Below are positions 10,403 to 19,972 of a DNA stretch of 47,510 nt, piece by piece. The stretch comes from an uncultured Eubacteriales bacterium (lineage in GTDB: Bacteria; Bacillota; Clostridia; Christensenellales; Aristaeellaceae): the NCBI GenBank assembly GCA_900315675.1, contig OMZY01000028.1:1-47510 (forward strand), in the 5' to 3' direction. Each line of letters begins with the position of its first letter. Position 1 is the first letter of the stretch. The notes below the pieces were generated by a model. It did no database searches and had not been told where the DNA came from. It saw only the letters and a program-made list of their open reading frames with translations. The position numbers and the translations under genes were made by a program.

Positions 10403-11770
10403 ATGATGGAAAAGAAAGTATATGAACTGATTGACAGTTACCGGGATGATTTTACGAAGATGCTGCAGCGCTGGGTACGGATTCCTTCCGTGAAGAGCGA
10501 AGCGGAAGACGGCGCTCCCTTCGGACGGGAAATCCGGAACATGCTGGATACCGCCATGGAAGACGCCCGGAAACTGGGATTTGCGGTACGGGACTTTGAC
10601 GGCTATGCCTGCGATATCACGCTGGGCGAAGCGGAAGAAAAAATCGCGGTGCTGGGTCACCTGGACGTGGTACCCGTGGGAGACGGATGGACAAAGCCGC
10701 CTTTCGAGGCGCTGATTGAAAACGGACGGATGTACGGCCGGGGAACCAATGACGATAAAGGCCCGGCCCTGGCGTCGCTCTTTGCCATGAAGGCTATTCA
10801 GGAAGCGGGCATTCCGCTGAAGAAAAGCATCCGGCTGATCCTCGGCTGCGACGAGGAAAGCGACTGGGAGGATATGGCCTATTACGGAGCGCATGAGCAG
10901 ATTCCGGATATGGGCTTCAGCCCGGACGCCATGTTCCCGCTGATCAACACGGAGAAGGGCATGCTGTGCCTGGAACTGCACGCGACCGCGGCGGAAGGCG
11001 GCCTGAAAATCCTGGAGATGGCCACCGGAGACCGGATCAACGTCATTCCCGGTGAATGCAAAGCCCTGGTGGAAGGCGGAAGGGAAACCGCGGAAAAGGT
11101 GAAGGCCTACGCGGACCGGACGAAGCTGCCCTATACCGCGGAAGTGACGGACAGGGGCGTGGAAATTACCGCCACAGGGATCCCGGGACACAGCGCCTAT
11201 CCGGAAGGCAAGCGGAACGCCATCGGCATGATGCTCCTGCTGCTGAAAGAACTGGGCGCGGAAGGACCGGTTGCGGTGCTGGCGGACAAGGTCGGCACAG
11301 AGCATGACGGAAAGAGCCTGGGCTGCGCCTGCCGGGATGAGGTATCCGAGGCGCTGACCTGCAATATGGGCATCCTGAAGCTGGAAAACGGCAGCTGGTT
11401 TGGTACGCTGGACATGCGGTGCCCGGTGAGCGCCGACCAGGAGAAGCTGAAGGAAGCCGCAACGGCGAGCCTGAAGGGCTTTGAAGTGAAGACAGCGATC
11501 CAGAAGCCGCCGCACCATGTGCCGGCGGAGGGAGAACTGGTGACCAGCCTGCTGGCGGCCTATGAGGAGGAAACGGGCCTGAAGGGCAAGCCTATGTCCA
11601 CCGGCGGCGGAACCTACGCCAAGGTGCTGAAGCAGGGTGTGGCCTTCGGAGCGCTGTTCCCGGACGAAGAGGATCTGGCACACCAGGCAGATGAATACGA
11701 GGACATTGACCGGCTGATGCTGGCGACGAAGATCTACGCAAATGCATTGATTCGCCTGACAGGCGAATGA
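10403..11770 (+). CDS. pepV: M20 family dipeptidase (PepV-like)
   Basis: 455 residues. PepV-type enzymes are cytoplasmic di-zinc dipeptidases that cleave a broad range of dipeptides. Metal-site motifs are visible: GHLDVVPVGDGW (His and Asp), GRGTNDDKGP (bridging Asp), and the DEESDW pair with the catalytic Glu. The lid domain appears between about residues 190 and 380, and the C-terminal metal His lies in the region around DEEDLAHQADEY. Length fits the family. The start could be ATG 10403 or ATG 10406; the former is given. Confidence 0.9.
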   Translation: MMEKKVYELIDSYRDDFTKMLQRWVRIPSVKSEAEDGAPFGREIRNMLDTAMEDARKLGFAVRDFDGYACDITLGEAEEKIAVLGHLDVVPVGDGWTKPPFEALIENGRMYGRGTNDDKGPALASLFAMKAIQEAGIPLKKSIRLILGCDEESDWEDMAYYGAHEQIPDMGFSPDAMFPLINTEKGMLCLELHATAAEGGLKILEMATGDRINVIPGECKALVEGGRETAEKVKAYADRTKLPYTAEVTDRGVEITATGIPGHSAYPEGKRNAIGMMLLLLKELGAEGPVAVLADKVGTEHDGKSLGCACRDEVSEALTCNMGILKLENGSWFGTLDMRCPVSADQEKLKEAATASLKGFEVKTAIQKPPHHVPAEGELVTSLLAAYEEETGLKGKPMSTGGGTYAKVLKQGVAFGALFPDEEDLAHQADEYEDIDRLMLATKIYANALIRLTGE

Positions 11771-11772
11771 TC

Positions 11773-11806
11773 AATTCAGAATTCAGAATTAAGAAATCAG
11801 AATTAA
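11773..11806. repeat. AATTCAGAATT-type repeat, third block
   Basis: Three degenerate copies of the AATTCAGAATT motif directly after the dipeptidase stop. No terminator is obvious in this 104-base gap. Confidence 0.65.
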
Positions 11807-11874
11807 ATGTTTGTGCAGCGCATAGAGCAGAGGACAGCAGAACTGAAAGAGAGCAGTAATAGGAGATTGATGAA

Positions 11875-13482
11875 ATGATCACAGTAAGCAATGTATCACT
11901 GACATTCGGCGGGCAGAAGCTGTTTTCCGGCGCGGATCTGAAATTCCTGCCGGGCAACTGCTACGGCATTATCGGCGCGAACGGCGCAGGTAAATCCACG
12001 TTCCTGAGGATCCTGAGCGGTGAACTGGAACCCACCACCGGCTCTGTGACCATTCCGCCCACGGAACGCATGAGCACCCTGAAACAGGACCAGTTCATGT
12101 ATGACGCCTATCCGGTAATGGATACGGTCATCATGGGCAACCAGCGCCTGTATGACATCATGAAGGAAAAGGACGCGCTGTACGCCAAGCCCGATTTCGA
12201 TGAGGCGGACGGCGAGAAGGCCGCGGAGCTGGAAGGCGAATTTGCCGAAATGGACGGCTGGAACGCGGAGAGCGACGCCGCCACGCTGCTGACCGGCCTG
12301 GGCATTCCGGCGGAGGAGCACACGATGCTCATGTCCGAGCTGCAGGCGGGCGACAAGTTCAAGGTGCTGCTGGCGCAGGCGCTGTTCGGCAATCCGGACA
12401 TCCTGCTGCTGGACGAGCCGACCAACAACCTGGACAACCGTTCCGTGGCCTGGCTGGAGGATTTCCTGATGGACTTCCCCGGCACCCTGATCGTGGTCAG
12501 CCATGACCGGTGGTTCCTGAACAACGTGTGTACCCACATTGTGGATATCGACTATAACCAGGTGAAGCTGTACGTGGGCAACTATGACTTCTGGTATGAA
12601 TCCAGCAAGATCATGCAGGCTCTGATGAACGACCAGAAGAAGCGCCGCGAGGACAAGATCCGCGAACTGCAGGCCTTTATCCAGCGGTTCTCCTCCAACA
12701 AGTCCAAGGCCAAGCAGGCCACCAGCCGGCGTAAGCTGCTGGACCAGCTGACCATTGAGCAGATGCCGGCTTCCAGCCGCCGCTATCCCTGGGTTGCCTT
12801 CACACCGGACCGGGAAGCCGGAAAGGATATCCTGCAGGTGACCGGACTGAACTATACCCAGGACGGAGTACAGCTGCTGAAGGATGTTTCCTTCCTGGTG
12901 ACCAAGGGACAGAAGATTGCCCTGGTGGGCAACGAACAGGCCCAGACAGCCCTGTTCCGCATCCTGGCGGAGGAAATCCAGCCGGACAGCGGCACGGTGA
13001 AGTGGGGCGTGACGATTTCCACCAGCTATTTCCCGAAGGACAACAGCAAGTATTTCGACGGCTGCGAGCTGACGATGATGCAGTGGTTTGCCCAGTATTC
13101 CCCGGAACAGCTGGAAACCTACATGCGCGGCTTCCTGGGACGGATGCTGTTCAGCGGCGACGATGTGTACAAGCCCGTGAACGTGCTCTCCGGCGGTGAA
13201 AAGGTTCGCTGCATGCTGAGCCGGATGATGCTTTCCGGCGCAAATTTCCTCATGCTGGACCAGCCCACCAACCACCTGGACCTGGAATCCATCACCGCGG
13301 TCAACAACGGCCTGATCAACTTCCCCGGCAACGTGATTTTCACCAGCCAGGACCACCAGTTTATCTCCACCGTAGCCGACAGAATCATTGAAATTAAGCC
13401 GGACGGAACGATCGCGGATTACCTGTGCAACTACGAAGAGTACCTGGAGAAAACAAAGGAATCGTTTACACAGGGCAAGTGA
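11875..13482 (+). CDS. ABC-F family ATPase (YkpA/YbiT-like) with degenerate second site
   Basis: 535 residues, two ATPase domains and no membrane segments, so an ABC-F protein acting on ribosomes rather than a transporter. NBD1 is intact: Walker [10 protein letters not shown] (about residues 36-44), Walker B/Glu in [12 protein letters not shown], His-loop [12 protein letters not shown]2 is altered: the P-loop position reads [11 protein letters not shown] (no GKS), Walker B reads [10 protein letters not shown] (catalytic Glu to Gln), and the switch reads TSQDHQF (His to Gln). A degenerate NBD2 P-loop is, as I recall, seen in YkpA-like members; the Gln changes may go further. The start is ATG 11875 with TAGGAGA upstream. 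Confidence 0.92.
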   Translation: MITVSNVSLTFGGQKLFSGADLKFLPGNCYGIIGANGAGKSTFLRILSGELEPTTGSVTIPPTERMSTLKQDQFMYDAYPVMDTVIMGNQRLYDIMKEKDALYAKPDFDEADGEKAAELEGEFAEMDGWNAESDAATLLTGLGIPAEEHTMLMSELQAGDKFKVLLAQALFGNPDILLLDEPTNNLDNRSVAWLEDFLMDFPGTLIVVSHDRWFLNNVCTHIVDIDYNQVKLYVGNYDFWYESSKIMQALMNDQKKRREDKIRELQAFIQRFSSNKSKAKQATSRRKLLDQLTIEQMPASSRRYPWVAFTPDREAGKDILQVTGLNYTQDGVQLLKDVSFLVTKGQKIALVGNEQAQTALFRILAEEIQPDSGTVKWGVTISTSYFPKDNSKYFDGCELTMMQWFAQYSPEQLETYMRGFLGRMLFSGDDVYKPVNVLSGGEKVRCMLSRMMLSGANFLMLDQPTNHLDLESITAVNNGLINFPGNVIFTSQDHQFISTVADRIIEIKPDGTIADYLCNYEEYLEKTKESFTQGK

Positions 13483-13494
13483 GTGTGTTATACT
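13465..13494 (+). promoter_or_regulatory. Promoter of the cellobiose phosphorylase gene
   Basis: -35 TTTACA (13465-13470), 18-base spacer, -10 TATACT (13489-13494). It overlaps the last codons and stop of the ABC-F gene. Transcription would start near 13501, 43 bases before the ATG. Confidence 0.65.
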
Positions 13495-13543
13495 TAAAAA
13501 TGACCGTTTTCGGACGGACAAATACACAGGAGGGCTGATCTCC

Positions 13544-15988
13544 ATGAAATACGGCCACTTTGACGACAAAGCGCGGGAGTATGTGATTGATACGCCGCGG
13601 ACACCGTATCCCTGGATTAACTATCTCGGATGCGAGAAATTCTTCGGCATCATCAGCAATACAGCCGGCGGCTACTGCTTCTACCGTGACGCGCGCCTGC
13701 GCCGGATTACCCGTTACCGTTACAACAATATGCCGGTGGACAACGGCGGCCGTTATTTCTATATCAACGATAACGGCACTGTGTGGAATCCCGGCTGGAA
13801 GCCCGTGAAAACCGAGCTGGATGAGTATTCCTGCCGTCACGGTATGGGATATACGATCATCACCGGCAAAAAGAACGGCCTGAAGGCTTCCCAGAAGAGC
13901 TTCGTGCCGATGGGTTATGACGCGGAAGTGCATCAGGTGACCCTGACCAACGAAAGCGACGCCGCGAAGGACGTGATCCTGACCAGCTTCGTGGAGTTCT
14001 GCCTGTGGAACGCGCAGGACGACATGCTGAACTTCCAGCGCAACTTCTCCACCGGCGAGGTGGAAGTGGAAGACGGCGTGGTCTACCACAAGACCGAATA
14101 CCGTGAACGCCGGAATCATTATTCCTTCTACGCGGTGAATACGCCCATCGACGGTTTCGACACCGATATGGAAACCTTCCTGGGTATGTACAACGGCTTT
14201 GAAAATCCCCAGGCGGTCATGACCGGCGAGATGGGCAACTCCGTCGCTTCCGGCTGGCAGCCCATGGCGGCCCACCAGATCAAGGTACATCTGGAAAAGG
14301 GTGAAGAAAAGAAATTCAATTTTGTGCTGGGCTATGTGGAACTGCCCGTTGAGGAAAAGTGGGAGAAGAAGGGAGTCATCAACAAGAAGCCCGCGAAGGC
14401 TATGCTGGCCGCCCTGTCCTCCGACGAACAGGTGGACAAAGCCTTTGCGCAGCTGAAGGCTCACTGGGACAACCTGCTGAGCGCCTATACGCTGACCTCC
14501 TCCGAGGAGAAGCTGAACCGGATGGTGAACATCTGGAACCCCTACCAGTGCATGGTGACCTTCAATATGAGCCGGTCCACCTCCATGTTTGAGAGCGGCA
14601 TCGGCCGGGGCATGGGCTTCCGTGATTCCAGCCAGGACCTGCTGGGCTTTGTGCACCAGATTCCGGAACGGGCACGGGAACGTATCCTGGACATCGCCGC
14701 GACCCAGTTCCGGGACGGCGGATGCTACCATCAGTACCAGCCCCTGACCAAGAAGGGCAACAACGATATCGGCGGCGGCTTCAACGATGACCCGCTGTGG
14801 CTGATTGCCGGCACCGCGGCTTATATCAAGGAGACTGGCGATTTCGGCATCCTGGACGCCGCAACTCCCTATGACTGCAATCCCGATGACTGCGGCACGC
14901 TGCTGGAGCACCTGGAAGCCAGCTTCATGCATGTGGTCAACAACCGGGGACCGCACGGCCTGCCGCTGATCGGCCGGGCGGACTGGAACGACTGCCTGAA
15001 CCTGAACTGCTATTCCGATACGCCGGACGAGAGCTTCCAGACCTTTTCCAATCCCAACGCGCCGGATGAGCGGGTGGCTGAATCTGTGCTGATTGCCGGT
15101 ATGTTCGTGTCCATCGGACCGGAACTGGTGGCGATCGAGCGCCGCAAGGGCAACAACGAAAAGGCGGACGCCTATCAGAAGGATATTGACGCCATGACCG
15201 CCGCTATTGAAAAGGACGGCTGGGACGGCGAATGGTTTGTCCGTGCCTATGACGCCATGGGCAACAAGGTCGGCAGCAAGGAATGTGAAGACGGCAAGAT
15301 CTTCATCGAATCCCAGGGCTACTGCGTGATGGCCGGAGTCGGCGTGAAGAACGGCATGGCCGAAAAGGCGCTGGAGAGCGTCCATAAGATCCTGGAGACC
15401 GAGCACGGCATTGTGCTGCTGCAGCCCGCCTATCAGGAATATCACCTGGAGCTGGGCGAAGTCAGCTCCTACCCGCCGGGATACAAGGAAAACGCCGGTA
15501 TCTTCTGCCACAACAATCCCTGGATCATCGCGGCGGAAACCGTGGTGGGACACGGCGACCGGGCCTTTGACCTATACAGCAGGATCGCTCCCGCCTGGCG
15601 CGAGGAGATTTCCGACCTGCACAAGCTGGAGCCCTATGTCTACAGCCAGATGATCGCCGGCAAGGACGCGAAGAACTTCGGCCAGGCCAAGAACAGCTGG
15701 CTGACCGGTACCGCGGCCTGGAACTTCTACGTGATCAGCAACTACATCCTGGGCGTCAAACCCGACTGGGACGGCCTGAAGATCGATCCCTGCGTGCCCC
15801 ACACCTGGGACGGCTACAAGGTCAGCCGCCGGTTCCGCGGAGCGGTCTATGACATCGAGATCCAGAATCCGGCTCATGTCTGCCGCGGCGTGAAGAAGGT
15901 CACGGTGGACGGGAAGGAAATCAGCGGCAACGTGCTGCCTGCCTTCGGCGACGGAAAGACCCACAAGGTGGAAGTCATCCTCGGATAA
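13544..15988 (+). CDS. cbpA: Cellobiose phosphorylase (GH94)
   Basis: 814 residues from ATG 13544 ([20 protein letters not shown]) with AGGAGGG upstream; an in-frame extension to 13388 lies inside the ABC-F gene and is rejected. GH94 cellobiose phosphorylase converts cellobiose + phosphate to alpha-glucose-1-phosphate + glucose in the cytoplasm. The N-terminal block and YPWINYLG closely match characterised cellobiose phosphorylases (about 820 residues). The general acid lies in [10 protein letters not shown]; counting gives D483 for the second Asp. No signal peptide. The adjacent transporter fits a role in taking up cellulose or glucan fragments. Confidence 0.92.
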   Translation: MKYGHFDDKAREYVIDTPRTPYPWINYLGCEKFFGIISNTAGGYCFYRDARLRRITRYRYNNMPVDNGGRYFYINDNGTVWNPGWKPVKTELDEYSCRHGMGYTIITGKKNGLKASQKSFVPMGYDAEVHQVTLTNESDAAKDVILTSFVEFCLWNAQDDMLNFQRNFSTGEVEVEDGVVYHKTEYRERRNHYSFYAVNTPIDGFDTDMETFLGMYNGFENPQAVMTGEMGNSVASGWQPMAAHQIKVHLEKGEEKKFNFVLGYVELPVEEKWEKKGVINKKPAKAMLAALSSDEQVDKAFAQLKAHWDNLLSAYTLTSSEEKLNRMVNIWNPYQCMVTFNMSRSTSMFESGIGRGMGFRDSSQDLLGFVHQIPERARERILDIAATQFRDGGCYHQYQPLTKKGNNDIGGGFNDDPLWLIAGTAAYIKETGDFGILDAATPYDCNPDDCGTLLEHLEASFMHVVNNRGPHGLPLIGRADWNDCLNLNCYSDTPDESFQTFSNPNAPDERVAESVLIAGMFVSIGPELVAIERRKGNNEKADAYQKDIDAMTAAIEKDGWDGEWFVRAYDAMGNKVGSKECEDGKIFIESQGYCVMAGVGVKNGMAEKALESVHKILETEHGIVLLQPAYQEYHLELGEVSSYPPGYKENAGIFCHNNPWIIAAETVVGHGDRAFDLYSRIAPAWREEISDLHKLEPYVYSQMIAGKDAKNFGQAKNSWLTGTAAWNFYVISNYILGVKPDWDGLKIDPCVPHTWDGYKVSRRFRGAVYDIEIQNPAHVCRGVKKVTVDGKEISGNVLPAFGDGKTHKVEVILG

Positions 15989-16007
15989 CCAGAATTTCAA
16001 AACAGAT

Positions 16008-16036
16008 CCCCTGTTCCGAAAGGAACAGGGGCTTTT
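16008..16036 (+). terminator. Intrinsic terminator of the cellobiose phosphorylase gene
   Basis: Perfect 10-bp stem CCCCTGTTCC/GGAACAGGGG with a GAAA loop, followed by CTTTTT. Confidence 0.93.
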
Positions 16037-16044
16037 TCATGACA

Positions 16045-16078
16045 TAAAAAAGGGAACCGCCGGAGTGCCGGCGGTTCC
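16045..16078 (-). terminator. Intrinsic terminator for the converging transport operon
   Basis: On the minus strand: stem GGAACCGCCGG/CCGGCGGTTCC (16068-16078 with 16053-16063), four-base loop, then a T-run (AAAAAA on the + strand at 16046-16051). It ends transcription of the binding protein gene. Confidence 0.9.
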
Positions 16079-16112
16079 GGTAAGGAGTGTATAGGGGGTC
16101 ACTCTTAACGTC

Positions 16113-17621
16113 TTATTTGGCCATGTAGGCGTCCAGCTGGGCATTCGCTTCGTTCAGGTAAGCTTCCATGCCGGCGGCGTCCAGAGCGCTCAGGAAGGCA
16201 GGCAGTTCGGTTTCAGGATCAACCGCGCCGCAGTCCAGGGCCAGGGCGTACTGAGCAGCAACGTTGCCCAGGGCAGCCATTTCATTTTCAACGGGGGTGT
16301 TGTCGAACACGAAGCCCAGGGAAGGAATGCCCTTCGCACCGGCGTAGTATTCCTGGAAGGCCTTCCGGAAACCCTTGCCTTCATCAGCAGTGTCGGGCAG
16401 GATGGTGACATTGCCGACGCCGTTGGTCCAGGGGCTGTAGGTAGCACGGGCATCCGCGTTGAAGACGACCAGGCCTTCATCGTTCAGGGTGTAGTGGATA
16501 CCTTCCACACCGTAGTTCATCAGGGTCATGAGCACCGGGTCGCTGTTGAGCAGGGCCAGGAACTTGAAGCTCTCTTCCGGATGCTCGGAAGCGGAGTTGA
16601 TCGCCATCATAGCACCCTGGGAAGCTGTGGTGTCCACATAAGGATCGGTGCAGGGAACGAACTTGATTTCAGCGCCGCGGGCCAGCACTTCGGCAGAGTA
16701 TTCATAACCGAAAGCGTAGGACTGGGTTCCGATCAGGTAGGAAGCGTCCTTCTGGTGGTTGGTGCGGGCGTCATTGGAGGTTTCACCCACGGACAGGGCG
16801 GGATCGATGTAGCCGGCTTCGTAGTACTTGTGCATCTGATCCACGAAAGCTTTGTATTCGGGAGTGGCGAACTTGTTCACGAGCTTGTTGCCGTAAATGC
16901 CTTCAGCGGAAACATCTTCAGGATTCAGGTACAGGGACAGCAGGCTGGTGGAACCGGCGTCACCGGCAACGATGATGGAGTTGGTCACCATACGCTCGGC
17001 AACCATGGGCTCCACGAGGAAGGGATAGAAGCTGTCGCCCTTGACTTCCTTGGCCTTGGCGAAGATTTCGTCCCAGCCGAAGAATCCCTTGGCCATCAGA
17101 TCATCCACGGTGTAGCCCAGTTCGGTCAGCAGGGTAACGTTCACGTCCCAGGTGTTCTGGGTGGCGGTGTCTTTGAAACCGTTGACGGCGTAGATGCCCT
17201 TGCCTTCAGCGCCTTCGATGGTGGCAGCCTGCATCAGGCTTTCCGGGATGGCAGCCTTCAGGTCGGCACCGTACTGCTCGATCAGGTCATCCAGCTTGAG
17301 GAAGTAACCCTTCTTGGCATAGCTGTTGTACTCGTCAGAGCTCCAGGAGCAGGTGAAGACCATGTCCACATCCTTGTCACCGGAGGTCAGGGCGTTGACG
17401 GCCTTCTCATCGAAGTCGCCCCAGGTGCCCCAGATGACTTCCAGCTTCGCACCGACTTTGTCAGCGATGTATTCGTTGACTTTTTCCAGCACAGCGCTGT
17501 CATCGGTCACGTTGGAGCCATGGAACATGATGGTGATGGTGGGCAGATCATCAGCCGCGGCGAAGCTGCACACGGAGAGGACCAGTGCCAGGGTCAGAAT
17601 GAGAGACAGGAACTTTTTCAT
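16113..17621 (-). CDS. Extracellular sugar-binding protein (LipO-like)
   Basis: 502 residues from the ATG at 17621 (MKKFLSLILTLALVLSVCSF), with AAGGAGG upstream; a longer reading adds nothing credible. It has an N-terminal signal peptide followed by a family 1 solute-binding fold (ITIMFHGSNVTDDSAVLEKV). The C-terminal part resembles the DUF3502 domain of LipO-type proteins, which pair with LplB/LplC permeases. A Cys is present (LSVC), but Val at -1 makes a poor lipobox, so anchoring is uncertain; cleavage after AAA is possible. It follows the two permease genes in the same direction. The substrate is inferred, not seen: probably a beta-linked disaccharide. Confidence 0.88.
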   Translation of the reverse strand: MKKFLSLILTLALVLSVCSFAAADDLPTITIMFHGSNVTDDSAVLEKVNEYIADKVGAKLEVIWGTWGDFDEKAVNALTSGDKDVDMVFTCSWSSDEYNSYAKKGYFLKLDDLIEQYGADLKAAIPESLMQAATIEGAEGKGIYAVNGFKDTATQNTWDVNVTLLTELGYTVDDLMAKGFFGWDEIFAKAKEVKGDSFYPFLVEPMVAERMVTNSIIVAGDAGSTSLLSLYLNPEDVSAEGIYGNKLVNKFATPEYKAFVDQMHKYYEAGYIDPALSVGETSNDARTNHQKDASYLIGTQSYAFGYEYSAEVLARGAEIKFVPCTDPYVDTTASQGAMMAINSASEHPEESFKFLALLNSDPVLMTLMNYGVEGIHYTLNDEGLVVFNADARATYSPWTNGVGNVTILPDTADEGKGFRKAFQEYYAGAKGIPSLGFVFDNTPVENEMAALGNVAAQYALALDCGAVDPETELPAFLSALDAAGMEAYLNEANAQLDAYMAK

Positions 17622-17639
17622 GGTTTTCCTCCTTATTTT

Positions 17640-17725
17640 CAGCACCTGTCCGGTGCTGAGATTCTATATATTTTCAAAAGCTGGCGCTTTTGAAATTACC
17701 TAAATGAAGGTCGAAAAATCTTCAT
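17640..17725 (-). promoter_or_regulatory. Intercistronic hairpins upstream of the binding-protein gene
   Basis: Three stems lie between the permease stop and the binding-protein RBS: ATGAAG/CTTCAT (17704-17709, 17720-17725, overlapping the stop), the perfect 10-bp TTTCAAAAGC/GCTTTTGAAA (17672-17681, 17686-17695) and CAGCACC/GGTGCTG (17640-17646, 17652-17658). Such structures often protect the binding-protein part of a transport mRNA and raise its yield over the permeases; that role is inferred here. Confidence 0.6.
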
Positions 17726-18672
17726 CCTTTAACCGATCCAATCGTAAGTCCTGCGATGACGTACCGCTGGAAAAAGGGATAGGCGCAGGCAATCGGAATT
17801 ACGATGAACACCACCAGGGCCATTTTGAGGGACTGGGAAGGCAGCTGGGCTGCGGCTTTGGCCGCGTCCGCACCGAGCATGGAGGAGTTCTTGGCCAGGA
17901 AGTCCGCATTGCGCTGCATCCGCATGAGCAGGTACTGCAGGGGCATGATGTTCATGTTCTTGTTCAGGTACAGCAGGGACAGGAACCATTCGTTCCAGTA
18001 GCCCAGGGAAACCAGCAGGGCGATGGTCGCAATGCCGGGCTTCACTACCGGCAGGACGATTCTCGTCAGGGTGGAATACTCTCCGCTGCCGTCGATGGTA
18101 GCGGCTTCGATCAGCTCCGTGGGAACGGTGGTCTGCAGGAAGGTCCGCATGATGATGACGTTGAACGGGCTGAAGAGCATGGGGACGATCAGGGCGGCGT
18201 AGTTATCGCTGAGTCCCAGGACGCTCTTGCAGATGACGAAAGTGGGGACCAGGCCGCCGCCGAAGATCATGGTGAAGAAACTGAGAAAGTTGAAGAAATT
18301 CCGGAAGTGGTAATCCCTGCGGAACAGGGGATAGGCGTACAGCACAGTCAGCGTGACGCTCAGGGTTGTGCCGACGATGGTGATCAGGAAGGAGTTGAAG
18401 TAGCTCCGCCACAGAGCGTTGCCCAGCTTGAAGGTGTAATCAAAGGCCTGGGTGCTCCAGGAAAGAGGAGTGAAGGAATAACCGACCTGGCGGATGCTCT
18501 CTTCGGAAGAGAAAGCGATGATGATGACGAAGATAAAGGGGATAATGCACAGGAGTGCGAACAGTCCCAGAACGATGTGGAACACCGACTGGGTTCCTGT
18601 GCCGAACCGGTTGAGGGAGAAGGAACCCGCTTTGATCTTCTTCTGAGCGGAGCGACGGGTTACAGCAGTCAT
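17722..18672 (-). CDS. Carbohydrate ABC transporter permease (LplC/MalG type)
   Basis: 316 residues, about six membrane helices. It forms half of the membrane channel of a sugar importer. The EAA-type loop contacting the ATPase is seen as ELIEAATIDGSGEYSTLTRI, and the C-terminus PFFQRYVIAGLTIGSVKG is typical of the LplC/YtcP group. It is preceded by CTCCTTA on the + strand (TAAGGAGG-type RBS) and follows the LplB-type gene after 17 bases. No ATPase gene is in the cluster; a shared MsmX-like ATPase elsewhere would be needed. Confidence 0.93.
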   Translation of the reverse strand: MTAVTRRSAQKKIKAGSFSLNRFGTGTQSVFHIVLGLFALLCIIPFIFVIIIAFSSEESIRQVGYSFTPLSWSTQAFDYTFKLGNALWRSYFNSFLITIVGTTLSVTLTVLYAYPLFRRDYHFRNFFNFLSFFTMIFGGGLVPTFVICKSVLGLSDNYAALIVPMLFSPFNVIIMRTFLQTTVPTELIEAATIDGSGEYSTLTRIVLPVVKPGIATIALLVSLGYWNEWFLSLLYLNKNMNIMPLQYLLMRMQRNADFLAKNSSMLGADAAKAAAQLPSQSLKMALVVFIVIPIACAYPFFQRYVIAGLTIGSVKG

Positions 18673-18689
18673 TTCTTTCGTCCTCCTTA

Positions 18690-19652
18690 TCAGAACAGTG
18701 AGCTTTCCGCGTCAATTTTGCGGACCAGGGCGTTGGCACCGACAATACAGATGAGGCCGATGGCGCTCTGCAGGAAACCGGCGGCGGAACTCATGCCCAG
18801 GTTATGGGTGTTCGCATAAGCCCTGTAAACGTAGGTGTCCACCACCTGGGTGACCGGATACAGGGAGCCGGAGTTCTGGGGTACGTTATAGAACAGGCCG
18901 AAGTCCGCGTTGAAGATCTTGCCGACATTCATGATCAGCAGGATGACGATCATGGGACGGATGCCCGGAAGAGTAACGTGCCAGATCTGCTGCCACTTGG
19001 TGGCGCCGTCCACGGCTGCGGCTTCATACTGAGTGGTGTCAATGCCGGTGATGGCGGCCAGGTACAGGACCGAAGAGTAGCCCAGGTTCTTCCATAGGTT
19101 ACAGATGGTCAGGATCAGCGGCCACCAGGTGGTATCGTGATAGAAGTTGGTTACCTTCTGTCCGGCAGCTTTCTGCATGAAGGGAATCATGCCGCTGGTG
19201 GGATCGAGGAAGGCCAGGACGAAGTAGCTGGCGACAACCCAGGACAGGAAGTAGGGGAAGAACATCATGGTCTGGTAGGTCTTGGCCAGGAACCGGGTGG
19301 TCAGTTCACTCATCATGACGGCGAAGGCCACGGAAATGATCAGGCCGAGGATGATCCACAGGATGTTGTAACCCAGGGTGTTGCGGATCATGATGCCCGT
19401 GTCCGGGGAATTCAGGAACTCGAAGTTTTTCAGGCCCACCCACTCGCTTTTGACGATATTGTTCCAGAAGGTATTGGGCCGGAAGGCACGGTAGTTTTTA
19501 AAGGCGATGACGATACCGAACATGGGCAGGTACCGGATCAGCAGCAGCCAGATCGCGCCGGGAAGCATCATCGTGGTCAGCCAGAAAGTCTTCTTCTTGG
19601 CCGTGATACTGGGCCTGCGGTGATGCCCTTTATTGGCCGGAAGCGCTGTCAT
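18690..19652 (-). CDS. Carbohydrate ABC transporter permease (LplB type)
   Basis: 320 residues with about six membrane helices. The N-terminus LPGAIWLLLIRYLPMFGIVI and the EAA loop (QYEAAAVDGATKWQQIWHVTLPG) place it in the LplB/YtcP-YteP group that imports complex oligosaccharides. It is the first gene of the minus-strand transport operon and partners the LplC-type permease downstream. Expression starts from the divergent region shared with the chitobiose phosphorylase gene. Confidence 0.93.
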   Translation of the reverse strand: MTALPANKGHHRRPSITAKKKTFWLTTMMLPGAIWLLLIRYLPMFGIVIAFKNYRAFRPNTFWNNIVKSEWVGLKNFEFLNSPDTGIMIRNTLGYNILWIILGLIISVAFAVMMSELTTRFLAKTYQTMMFFPYFLSWVVASYFVLAFLDPTSGMIPFMQKAAGQKVTNFYHDTTWWPLILTICNLWKNLGYSSVLYLAAITGIDTTQYEAAAVDGATKWQQIWHVTLPGIRPMIVILLIMNVGKIFNADFGLFYNVPQNSGSLYPVTQVVDTYVYRAYANTHNLGMSSAAGFLQSAIGLICIVGANALVRKIDAESSLF

Positions 19653-19697
19653 GGGCTTTCACTCTCCTTCTCGCGTTGTCATATCTGGTGCTTAAAT

Positions 19698-19725
19698 TCT
19701 ATAAAAAGAACATTTCTTCTGTCAT
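19698..19725 (-). promoter_or_regulatory. Possible promoter of the transport operon
   Basis: On the minus strand: ATGACA (19725-19720), 16-base spacer, TATAGA (19703-19698). A better TTGACA lies slightly upstream (19740-19735), but no matching -10 is found for it. The rest of the 320-base divergent region (19653-19972) shows no gene. Confidence 0.35.
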
Positions 19726-19909
19726 TATCTTCTATTGTCAATTCTTGACTCCGGTTGCGCTGTTGGCAAAGGCCGGGAGGCTTGAAAAAGAACAGGCGGG
19801 GCGAGGAGGCCGGTATATATAAAAAGGAAACGGCACGGCAGGAGGCGGGGAAGGAGAAAATCGCAGAATGCCAATCCGAGACAAAAAATGCCATACCTGT
19901 TCCTTCTGC

Positions 19910-19938
19910 TTGAGCTTTTGATTTGGTATGCTTATAAT
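19910..19938 (+). promoter_or_regulatory. Promoter of the chitobiose phosphorylase operon
   Basis: -35 TTGAGC (19910-19915), 17-base spacer, perfect -10 TATAAT (19933-19938). The predicted transcript start near 19945 rules out the ATG at 19928 and supports the start at 19973. Confidence 0.75.
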
Positions 19939-19972
19939 GACAAATACGGACAATCAGGAGGTTCTGTATAAC

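Noticed and set aside
13466-15553. 695-aa minus-strand frame opposite cellobiose phosphorylase
   Set aside because: Antisense shadow created by the codon bias of the real GH94 gene; His/Gly/Val-rich with no domain.
16494-17693. 399-aa plus-strand frame opposite the binding protein gene
   Set aside because: It is the antisense shadow of a GC-rich gene with a signal peptide and family matches; no RBS and a biased composition.
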